DNA of 39,456 nt from Candidatus Martarchaeota archaeon (lineage in GTDB: Archaea > Micrarchaeota > Micrarchaeia > Micrarchaeales > Micrarchaeaceae). Made by a program: the position numbers and the translations under genes. This document shows, piece after piece, positions 16,070 to 23,091 of this stretch. The notes beneath the pieces are model-generated. The model was not told where the DNA came from. It did no database searches and saw only the letters and a program-made list of their open reading frames with translations. Where the stretch lies: the NCBI GenBank assembly GCA_023485505.1, contig JAMCZN010000011.1:1-39456 (forward strand), given 5' to 3'. Positions within the stretch are counted from its first letter, which is position 1, and the number at the start of each line of letters is the position of its first letter.

Positions 16070-19000
16070 ATGAACGCAAAAGGCTTTGCTAAAATTGGTT
16101 TGCTTGCATCATTCCTGTTCATGGCACTAATAATGGCACATGCAAACATATCCGGAGCCCAGTACTGCGATTATCAAGAGGGCGGGAATTCCGGCAGTTT
16201 GGTCAATGGCCAGCTCCAGCAGGCCGCAAGCACTACGTGTCCTGGCGGATATTTTTCATCTCCAGGAACGGTGACGCTTTCAGCGAGCGATACAACAGGT
16301 CAGTCGGATGGTTCATCTACATCTCCGATACTGATGGTATGGCATCCAAGCGACACGTATTCGATAGATTCCAGCTATTCGTCTGGCTGCGGTTCAAGCA
16401 ATAGCTGCTGGACCGATCCGACTCCAAATAGCAATCCTGCCGTTTCAGACTTTTTGACTCTTGAATACTGCGGTCCAAAGCAGCAGTGCAATGAGGCTAC
16501 CGGCGGTTACTACTCAGGTGCGGGTTGGGCTTACTGTGGCAATGGTCCATCAGGTTCGAGTTGTTCTAATGGCAACTCCGGCCAAGGCTATGACTATGGC
16601 AATGGATGCGGGGGTGCCGGTGGTGGCGGTGGCAGTACTGGTGGAGGTAGCTGTATTGTTGATAACACCTGCCCTGGCATAAATGCCGATCCAAATGTCC
16701 CATACAATAATATCGCATCTGGAGCTGGCGGCTGGAACTTTAACCCCGTTCAGAATACAGGTACTCTTCAAATACAGTGCACGATGTCTACTAACGAGTT
16801 CTTTCCGTGTGGCGGACAGGGTTCATGTACTACACCTGGCAGAAATACAGATATCCTCATAATGAATGATCCTCCGCCCGGCACGTACAGCTTCTGCGGG
16901 ACAACATATGGTCCAAATAATAATCAACTGAACTCTGGTTCCGGATTGAGCATATTGGAGACAGTTTGCAACTATGTGGCCATATATCCTCAGTCATGGA
17001 TAAACGCCATGCCGCCGACTACGTTTGTCATGGGAGCCAATGTGCTGCCTCCTGGCGCTTCTACTTATATCAATTATACAATCCCGTTGCAACCTGGAGA
17101 GCCAATGTGTCCAATATCATACATAATGATTGCGCCTCCAGGAAAGCCATGCAATCCGACATTTTCAATTCCAGGATACGCCGAAACGACCTCTAACCCT
17201 GCAGCATATTGCAACGAAAACTCGACAAACGCTCCGGGATATGGATGGCTTTGCAGTGGCGGCACCGGCACAGGAGGAAGCGGCAGTTGTGGCGGTACGA
17301 CAATGGTAGGCACAGGCCCTGCATGGCCACAATGCCTTTTGAACTACAACAACGAAAGCAACCCATGGGGGGACAACTATGATATTTATAACAGCGCAGG
17401 GAACGCTGGCCAGGAGCCATGGGTGGACAATACCCTTACGGATGAATGCCAGTACTCGTATTTCATGAGCACAAACTCCGTACCATTGCTGCAGGGCAAT
17501 TATACAGTATGTGCGTTCTACAAGTTCCCTGGCTCGGCAACCACATTCAGCACCCAGACGCAATTGAATGTCACTGGAAACGTACAGAATGGCCCAGGTT
17601 ATGGGTATTACCTGTATTTTGCTAATCAAAACGGGCAGCAGATTGGCGCAGGGAGCACTTTCAGCACAAGCTCACCTATAAGCGTGGATGGACAGCAGTG
17701 GCCGACAGGGCCGTTTAGCCCGTCCTCTTATCAGGCGACGTTTAATCCTGGGAGCAATCCACCTCCATTATCATGCAGTGTAAATTACATGGATTATATG
17801 GGCACATCTCCAGACGTGTGCCTGTATGAAATTGCTGCCAATACTCCCACAGGGGGCTGCATACCTCCTTTAACTTCCGCATGGCCATATGACTCATTTT
17901 ACTCCAGTGGTGCGGTCTATACTACGACACTTCCAATATGTAACAGCCCGCTAACGTCTCTTCCATGCCTCGTATACAACAGTCAGGCCAGCCCGTCTCC
18001 ATCAACCGACAACTATGCTCTTGCAGATTTGGGGACCGTTTCGATATCAGGAAGCACATTCGTGCCTAGCAACAGCTATGACATATGTGCCTATGACTAT
18101 AACACATACTTCTATCCCGGCACCTATCAGAATTGCAACCCAAACAATCCAACGTCATCATGCCAGGCTGTTGAGCCGGCTGGTAATGGTCAGCCAGGAG
18201 AAAACATAGCTCCTCTTGGTTCACCTACCGGCAGCAACCAAAACGGCGGAGGCAACGCTGGTCCAAATGCGGATGCTCCTCTCCTTGACAATCCTACCGA
18301 GGCCAGCCCCTTCTTTGCAACTGCCAGCGTAACATGCAACAGCATCGGGACATGTACTGTCGGCGGCCAGTATCAGGCAGGACCTTTCATCTTATACGGC
18401 AGCACCGCATATTTCGGAGCGCCATTTGGGACATTTAACGTGATACCGTCGGTGGTCTCCCTTGGCAACAGTCCGCCATCGTCAGTAACCATAATTGCAA
18501 ATGCGTATGATGTGGGCTTTACTACATCAAGCAGTTCATCACAGACTTCGGCAAACCTATACACATACATAGTGCCATTCGGCAAAACTCCATTTGTCAC
18601 TATCAAGGATGCATGCACGGGGCTCACACAGTCTATAAAAAACCAGTGCAGCAATAGCAATGGCGACTTCCAAAATGGCTGTTACGTAGAGTACCAAGGT
18701 CAAACCGGCAACAACAACGGAGGCGCGTCTTCTTCGAATGGATGTACTGTTGATACGTCTGGTTATCCCGGCACTAGCTGCACAGCTGCCACGACTCTAG
18801 TTCCTGGCTGCTATTCCGGTTCATCGTCTTCAAGCGGCTGCAACCAGAATCCAATGTCAACAGAAATAATAACCACTATGAGCCCATCCATTTCATCCAC
18901 AACACCTGCAAACACATATCTGCTCTGCGATATGCTTACGGAAGGAGGATCCGCCCCTGAGTACGTGGCTGGAGCTTTCCTGTTCATACTTCCTGCAGGG

Positions 19001-19315
19001 CAAACCTACTCCCCGTCAAACCTTGGCGAAGCATCAAGCTCCCCATTCACGGGTGAGGTTTGCAGTGTCTATTATGCGATAGAGTCCGTGTTCATAATCG
19101 TTACGCTTGTAATAATGCTCATAGGCGCTGGGATGTATGCATTCTCGCATGTGCTTCCGGGCACCGCAAGGGGGCCTATACAGAGCTACGCATTCGGGAT
19201 GTTCATAGCCGGCGTAGTTGGAGTGGCTCTTGGGGTCGCTGCAATATACATAATATCTTTGGTCACAAACACGGCCATAAGCCCAAGCGCAATATGTAAT
19301 ATGCAAGTGTCCTGA
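16070..19315 (+). CDS. Giant secreted Cys-rich protein with C-terminal pilin hairpin (paralog 3)
   Basis: The largest protein of the window, 1081 aa from ATG 16070; an in-frame GTG lies at 16058. GTGGTAAAG is the likely ribosome-binding site for the ATG. A signal peptide (IGLLASFLFMALIMAHA) is followed by an ectodomain of about 970 residues with long Gly/Ser/Asn-rich linkers. It contains the Cys module with LEYCG and CIVDNTC, and several beta domains each ending in a G-x-Y-x-[FVIL]-C strand (GTYSFCGTTYG, GNYTVCAFYK, NSYDICAYDY, NTYLLCDMLT). The last 85 residues hold EVCSVYYAI, helix, MYAFSHVLPGTARGP loop, helix and a final Cys (SAICNM). The hairpin is more diverged than in its neighbours (Gly replaced by Phe-Ser before His). 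A stalk-like adhesin on a pilin base is the favoured reading. Confidence 0.8.
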   Translation: MNAKGFAKIGLLASFLFMALIMAHANISGAQYCDYQEGGNSGSLVNGQLQQAASTTCPGGYFSSPGTVTLSASDTTGQSDGSSTSPILMVWHPSDTYSIDSSYSSGCGSSNSCWTDPTPNSNPAVSDFLTLEYCGPKQQCNEATGGYYSGAGWAYCGNGPSGSSCSNGNSGQGYDYGNGCGGAGGGGGSTGGGSCIVDNTCPGINADPNVPYNNIASGAGGWNFNPVQNTGTLQIQCTMSTNEFFPCGGQGSCTTPGRNTDILIMNDPPPGTYSFCGTTYGPNNNQLNSGSGLSILETVCNYVAIYPQSWINAMPPTTFVMGANVLPPGASTYINYTIPLQPGEPMCPISYIMIAPPGKPCNPTFSIPGYAETTSNPAAYCNENSTNAPGYGWLCSGGTGTGGSGSCGGTTMVGTGPAWPQCLLNYNNESNPWGDNYDIYNSAGNAGQEPWVDNTLTDECQYSYFMSTNSVPLLQGNYTVCAFYKFPGSATTFSTQTQLNVTGNVQNGPGYGYYLYFANQNGQQIGAGSTFSTSSPISVDGQQWPTGPFSPSSYQATFNPGSNPPPLSCSVNYMDYMGTSPDVCLYEIAANTPTGGCIPPLTSAWPYDSFYSSGAVYTTTLPICNSPLTSLPCLVYNSQASPSPSTDNYALADLGTVSISGSTFVPSNSYDICAYDYNTYFYPGTYQNCNPNNPTSSCQAVEPAGNGQPGENIAPLGSPTGSNQNGGGNAGPNADAPLLDNPTEASPFFATASVTCNSIGTCTVGGQYQAGPFILYGSTAYFGAPFGTFNVIPSVVSLGNSPPSSVTIIANAYDVGFTTSSSSSQTSANLYTYIVPFGKTPFVTIKDACTGLTQSIKNQCSNSNGDFQNGCYVEYQGQTGNNNGGASSSNGCTVDTSGYPGTSCTAATTLVPGCYSGSSSSSGCNQNPMSTEIITTMSPSISSTTPANTYLLCDMLTEGGSAPEYVAGAFLFILPAGQTYSPSNLGEASSSPFTGEVCSVYYAIESVFIIVTLVIMLIGAGMYAFSHVLPGTARGPIQSYAFGMFIAGVVGVALGVAAIYIISLVTNTAISPSAICNMQVS

Positions 19316-19360
19316 TTTTAGGACTTTTTAAACATATAAAAATATACCCATGCCTAAAGG

Positions 19361-19377
19361 TTAAATATAAATATAAG
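19361..19377 (+). promoter_or_regulatory. TATA-like element upstream of pilin-fusion paralog 4
   Basis: TTAAATATAAATATAAG is preceded by AAAGG. It is 44-60 nt before the TTG start at 19421. The predicted transcription start near 19395 leaves a leader with GGTGTG as ribosome-binding site. Confidence 0.45.
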
Positions 19378-19420
19378 TAAGATATTAGCAATACTATAAG
19401 TTAAACGCTGGTGTGTTAGT

Positions 19421-21142
19421 TTGTATAATACGAGGTTTGTGCTGCTGCTTTCAGTGCTGTTTGTCTTCATGTTTATCAAAATAGGGGCAGCAACTGGTCC
19501 TTCGATTACTTTTGCACCAACAGCAATATTACCTAGCAGCGCCTCTGCACCTGCCATTTCAAGCATAACTCCATCGTCCACGCAAGCAGGTCATGGAATC
19601 TTCAGTTATTCAGTCACTGCTGCTAGCGGTGATAATGTTAGGATATTTTACTGGGTAACCTCCTCTCAGCCGTCTTCAGGAACCGCACCACCTTCAGGAA
19701 CGTGGTACTGCACTGATTCAGGTTGCGATGGCGGCACTTATCCTATACCGAGTTCTGGCACTGCTACACTTACGGATTGCCTGCCTTTTAGCGCTTTCCC
19801 AGGTGGAAGCGTATATGTAGGTATTGAAGATTTGAATACCGGTCAATACGGGAATTGGGAATTGGTGACTTTGGAAACCGGCAACAGCGGCACATGGCAA
19901 AACTACTGCCCCTTTATTGCTGGTATCGGCATTCCAGGCGGTGTCGCCAATCCTCCAACTGTATCGCTTCCAAGCCCTCCTCCCTCCTCTATAACTGTTG
20001 ATATAAATGGCGAGCCTGGCGATTCTGTCGCTGTTTTCGAATGCCAGTCAAATCCTGGCGATGGATCTGCAGCCGGATCGGCATGTGCCTCTGTTGACAC
20101 TGGTTCGTTGGGTTCTGCTAGTCAGGGAGGTGGCGCTGAAATCAACATTCCAGTTCCAAGCTGCAGCACGTTCTATGTTGGCGTAGAGGATACATACATT
20201 AATACATGGACAAATTGGGTGCAGGTGAACAACCCAGGTGCAAGCGGCACATGCAACATTGGTGGTGCAAGTGGAGGCGGACCTGGCTGTTTTGGCACAG
20301 TATGCACGGGCAACCAGCAAACATCATCCATAGATATGACCGCATCAGCAGGGTGCGGTTCGTCAGACAATTGTAATATTAATATGGATGTCGTAGCGTT
20401 TGAATACTGCGGCAACAGTGGAACCGGCGGCTGCACGGATCCAGGCTTTTCATGCACATCTACTGGCGGTTCGGCACCTCCAATTACATGCACATATACC
20501 ATTCCGCAATGCAACGGTGGCGGATTTATAGGTGGTCCGCAAGATGGCAGCGGAACCGGGTCCTTCGATCCTGGCTCTATAACCAATGCGCCATGCATGG
20601 TTGATGATAATAGTCAGTATCCATGCGGAGGAAATGCTTATTGCGATGCGCCAAACTATGACCAATCAAACCCACCGCCAGCCAGCACTGCAATGGCAAC
20701 TGCCACGTTTGGAAGCAGTGATAGCGGCACCTATGGATTCTGCGAATACGACTATTCATATAGTGAATTAAAGACAATAGACAATGGCTGCATAACACTT
20801 CAAGTGTCTGGAGGCGCCTTGCAGGGGCCTCCTGGTGGTGGTCCATCGTGCCCTCCTGGTTCAACGTGTACTCCTTCCCAGCAGGTCACAGCGGCGATAT
20901 GCGGTGTCTATTTTGACGTCAATACTATAGTGTTCATACTTGCGCTTACTCTTATGATTCTCGGAGGTGCAATATACGGAGGCGCTCATATACTTCCAGG
21001 CCAGACCCGCGGTCAAGTCCAAGCTTATGCGATGGGTCTGATACTCGGGGGAGTGGCTGGAGCCGTAATAGCCCTGCTGGCTCCATGGATACTTGGCATG
21101 ATCTATGCGCAATCCGCTTCAATAATAGCGGCCACCTGCTGA
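19421..21142 (+). CDS. Secreted Cys-rich protein with C-terminal pilin hairpin (paralog 4)
   Basis: A 573-aa protein with a TTG start at 19421, supported by GGTGTG about 8 nt upstream and by the signal peptide that follows directly (FVLLLSVLFVFMFIKIGAA). Residues about 50-155 and 175-275 are two copies of a beta domain ending in [SF]-x-YVG[IV]EDxx...W.NW..V. Residues about 310-465 hold the shared Cys module (VVAFEYCG, CMVDDNS, GTYGFCEYDY). The last 85 residues are AAICGVYFD, helix 1, GGAIYGGAHILPGQTRGQ loop, AYAMG, helix 2 and a terminal Cys as last residue. The hairpin is very close to that of the free 129-aa pilin-like protein, so the two may assemble together. Confidence 0.82.
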   Translation: MYNTRFVLLLSVLFVFMFIKIGAATGPSITFAPTAILPSSASAPAISSITPSSTQAGHGIFSYSVTAASGDNVRIFYWVTSSQPSSGTAPPSGTWYCTDSGCDGGTYPIPSSGTATLTDCLPFSAFPGGSVYVGIEDLNTGQYGNWELVTLETGNSGTWQNYCPFIAGIGIPGGVANPPTVSLPSPPPSSITVDINGEPGDSVAVFECQSNPGDGSAAGSACASVDTGSLGSASQGGGAEINIPVPSCSTFYVGVEDTYINTWTNWVQVNNPGASGTCNIGGASGGGPGCFGTVCTGNQQTSSIDMTASAGCGSSDNCNINMDVVAFEYCGNSGTGGCTDPGFSCTSTGGSAPPITCTYTIPQCNGGGFIGGPQDGSGTGSFDPGSITNAPCMVDDNSQYPCGGNAYCDAPNYDQSNPPPASTAMATATFGSSDSGTYGFCEYDYSYSELKTIDNGCITLQVSGGALQGPPGGGPSCPPGSTCTPSQQVTAAICGVYFDVNTIVFILALTLMILGGAIYGGAHILPGQTRGQVQAYAMGLILGGVAGAVIALLAPWILGMIYAQSASIIAATC

Positions 21143-21182
21143 CGCTTTTTCTACCTTTTATCACTTTCGCAAAATCCCTCAA

Positions 21183-21192
21183 ACATTTAAAG
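21183..21192 (+). promoter_or_regulatory. TATA-like element upstream of the 153-aa membrane protein gene
   Basis: ACATTTAAAG lies 29-38 nt before the ATG at 21221, and a GGTGG ribosome-binding site follows at about 21212-21216. The predicted start is close to this site, so the leader must be very short. A T-rich stretch at 21145-21161 just before it could end the previous transcript. Confidence 0.4.
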
Positions 21193-21220
21193 GTATCTAT
21201 CTATAGATAATGGTGGTTAG

Positions 21221-21682
21221 ATGGCAAAAGCAAAAGCTAACAGGAACAAGGGCTTTATGGATGTGCTGAAATATCCGTTGTCGCTATGGGTAATATTCCT
21301 AGTTGTAGGGTTCATAGTAGGTTTCTCGGCGTTCTACTCCATTAGCATAGACGTGATGTTCGGCAACGTGGCTCTTTTATTCGCATTGCTGTTTGGGATA
21401 TGGATCGGGAGAAGATCAAGCAAGCGCTTCGATTACATGTGGATGAGCCTTGCTTCCGCTCTCATGCTTATAGTGATTATAGGCATAGTCACCATAATAC
21501 TCGCTTCGGTGCTTGCCGCATATTCGCAGAGCTTCTCGGCGTACCTTTCACCGTACACTACTCCAACAAGCTCCCCTGTAGCGGTGGTGCTAAACGCAAG
21601 CATAAACATGTGGATAGAGATAGCGATGGTAATGCTTGTAAGCGCGGCACTCGCATTCGAATTTTCGAGCTCAAAGCAATAA
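21221..21682 (+). CDS. Small polytopic membrane protein, 153 aa, four helices
   Basis: A basic N-terminus (AKAKANRNKG) is followed by four hydrophobic helices at about 20-40, 45-62, 74-98 and 125-146. Between helices 2 and 3 lies a basic loop (GRRSSKRFDY), and between 3 and 4 a Ser/Thr/Pro-rich outside loop with one sequon. The GGTGGTTAG before the ATG is a good ribosome-binding site. There is no Cys and no known motif. It stands between two genes with pilin-like hairpins and could be a membrane platform or chaperone for them, in the way VirB3 or similar small proteins act, but the sequence does not prove it. Confidence 0.72.
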   Translation: MAKAKANRNKGFMDVLKYPLSLWVIFLVVGFIVGFSAFYSISIDVMFGNVALLFALLFGIWIGRRSSKRFDYMWMSLASALMLIVIIGIVTIILASVLAAYSQSFSAYLSPYTTPTSSPVAVVLNASINMWIEIAMVMLVSAALAFEFSSSKQ

Positions 21683-21696
21683 GCGACTTGTTATTT

Positions 21697-21713
21697 GGCT
21701 GGAATTTCCAGCC
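21697..21713 (+). terminator. Hairpin after the 153-aa protein gene
   Basis: GGCTGGAATTTCCAGCC is a perfect 7-bp stem with a 3-nt loop, 15 nt after the stop codon, followed by GTTATATTTATAG. It could end the transcript or shape the region upstream of the next promoter. No strong T run follows it, so the terminator role is uncertain. Confidence 0.4.
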
Positions 21714-21755
21714 GTTATATTTATAGCATGGGTTAGCTTCCGCTAAAAGCGATAA

Positions 21756-21766
21756 GTATTTAAATC
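21756..21766 (+). promoter_or_regulatory. TATA box of the free pilin gene
   Basis: GTATTTAAATC is preceded by AAAAGCGATAA, a plausible BRE. The predicted start lies near 21788, leaving a 14-nt leader that includes the GTGG ribosome-binding site before ATG 21802. This is the best-looking archaeal promoter in the region. Confidence 0.55.
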
Positions 21767-21801
21767 ACATTGATATATTGTATAGCGACAAAGTGGTTTA
21801 A

Positions 21802-22191
21802 ATGGAGAACCTAATATACAGATTGATTTCGAAGAGCGGATACTTCAGGATAGTGTTCGCGCTATTGGCAGCTATAGGCATGTTTTCGACAATTGCTTCA
21901 GCATCGTCAGCAAGCACATGTGCAAACGTCGTTACTTCTATATCTAACATATACCAAGACGTATACACGACAATATTCATACTAGGACTGTTGCTCATGA
22001 TACTAGGAGGCGCGCTATATGCTGGTGCCCACATAATGCCTGGTTCAACAAAAGGTTCGTTGCAGGGATATGGCATGGGAATGATAATTGGCGGCGTGAT
22101 TGGTGTAGTAATAGCACTATTGGCCCCATACATATTGCAGTTGATAACGGGAGCTCCGGTATCAGTAGGCAATACAGCAGGTTGCGTTTGA
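21802..22191 (+). CDS. VirB2/TrbC-like pilin candidate, 129 aa
   Basis: A signal peptide of about 35 residues (RIVFALLAAIGMFSTIASA) is followed by a short mature protein of about 93 residues. The mature part has Cys40 before helix 1 (TIFILGLLLMILGGALYAG), the short loop AHIMPGSTKGSLQGYGMG with a single Lys, helix 2 (MIIGGVIGVVIALLAPYIL) and Cys128 near the end. This length and helix-loop-helix form match VirB2/TrbC pilins and the CedA1-like pilins of archaea. The same hairpin forms the C-terminus of four large proteins just upstream. It has its own promoter and a U-rich terminator, as expected for an abundant subunit. The function as the main pilus subunit is inferred. Confidence 0.78.
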   Translation: MENLIYRLISKSGYFRIVFALLAAIGMFSTIASASSASTCANVVTSISNIYQDVYTTIFILGLLLMILGGALYAGAHIMPGSTKGSLQGYGMGMIIGGVIGVVIALLAPYILQLITGAPVSVGNTAGCV

Positions 22192-22203
22192 TTTTCAGCA
22201 ACC

Positions 22204-22238
22204 TTTTCTTTTTCTTTTGTTTTTCATCATCTTTTTAG
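22204..22238 (+). terminator. U-rich archaeal-type terminator after the pilin gene
   Basis: This stretch is almost all T and C with five runs of four or five T (TTTTCTTTTTCTTTTG and following), starting about 13 nt after the stop. Archaeal RNA polymerase stops at such T tracts without a hairpin. It would separate the pilin transcript from the next gene. Confidence 0.65.
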
Positions 22239-22290
22239 CTTTTGCTCTTGATAACTACGTGTTAATAATGAGCACCTGCAAAGTGAGAAC

Positions 22291-23022
22291 ATGGCAAATA
22301 TAATAGAGTACTCGATGGAGGTGTATACAAAGCACATAACTCTTATACTGCTCTTCTCGCTGGCATTCATAATAGCGTTTGCCATACCCATATTCGCATC
22401 GTTTCCAACGTTCAACGACATGGGCGGCATATTCCTGAGGATACCTAGCACGTTCACCAACCTCAACGCATTCACTGCAGGGGTGATTGTCGTGGCTACC
22501 GTATTCTCGCTTCTCTTCTTGAGCTTTGCGATAGCGGCGATAAGCCTTATAGTAAAGCACAGCAGGACCGCTACCAGAATGAAGAAAGAGGTCATAAACG
22601 GGCTCGAGAAGCACACCTCAAGGGTGTTTGTCGTGCTGCTCCTATACACGGCCATACTCGAGTTCCTAAGCATAGCCGCATACGCGTATGGCATAACCCA
22701 GGTAATCCCTTCAGTAATAGGGCTTTTGATCACCCCTTTCTTCTTTTATGCGCCAGCCTCCATAGTCATAGACGAAAAGGGGGTTATAAGAGCCATGCAG
22801 CTCAGCGCAAAGGTATTCGTCAAGAACTTCCAGTATGTGCTTTTGCTCCTTTTTTCTGGAATAGTCGCGCTTACGGTATTTGACTTCATCTTTATCCTGA
22901 TAGGCGGGACCATGCTGTCAAGCTACCTGATGCTGATATTCACATCAATAATCATAATGCCTTTCTTCGTTGTTCTGCAGTGCGAAGCCTACATGAGAAG
23001 GTTCGCCCTATTGAGGCGCTGA
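22291..23022 (+). CDS. Polytopic membrane protein, YciC/GPDPase-membrane-domain-like, six helices
   Basis: A 243-aa protein with about six helices. The segment FFFYAPASIVIDEKGVIRAMQLSAKVFVKNFQY, quoted here in part as its key features, has the order hydrophobic helix, P-A-x-I-V-I-[DE]-x-K-G-V-x-x-A-[ML], followed by an amphipathic stretch. This is the hallmark of membrane proteins related to the YciC / glycerophosphodiester-phosphodiesterase membrane domain. These have no proven enzymatic role here. GTGAGAAC before the ATG is a good ribosome-binding site. It lies between the pilin gene and the VirB6-like array, so it might help membrane assembly of the machine, but relatives occur widely without such partners. 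Confidence 0.7.
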   Translation: MANIIEYSMEVYTKHITLILLFSLAFIIAFAIPIFASFPTFNDMGGIFLRIPSTFTNLNAFTAGVIVVATVFSLLFLSFAIAAISLIVKHSRTATRMKKEVINGLEKHTSRVFVVLLLYTAILEFLSIAAYAYGITQVIPSVIGLLITPFFFYAPASIVIDEKGVIRAMQLSAKVFVKNFQYVLLLLFSGIVALTVFDFIFILIGGTMLSSYLMLIFTSIIIMPFFVVLQCEAYMRRFALLRR

Positions 23023-23060
23023 ATCCATCATTTTACAACGTAAAAACCGTCAAAGAAAGC

Positions 23061-23070
23061 ATTATAAATC
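23061..23070 (+). promoter_or_regulatory. TATA-like element at the head of the VirB6-like array
   Basis: ATTATAAATC is centred 26-27 nt before the ATG at 23092, so the transcript could be leaderless. From here seven to nine genes follow with very short gaps until 30786, which suggests a long operon. Confidence 0.5.
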
Positions 23071-23091
23071 TCATTATACTTAACGGTTACT

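Noticed and set aside
11836-22191. Type IV pilus (archaellum-like) pilins
   Set aside because: Type IV pilins have an N-terminal class III signal and one N-terminal helix. Here the signal is class I-like and the conserved part is a two-helix C-terminal hairpin; no PilB/PilC-like or prepilin peptidase gene is nearby.
22227-22733. Open frame of 168 codons on the minus strand
   Set aside because: It is antisense to the 243-aa YciC-like gene and crosses the U-rich terminator; it is hydrophobic only because the opposite strand encodes helices.
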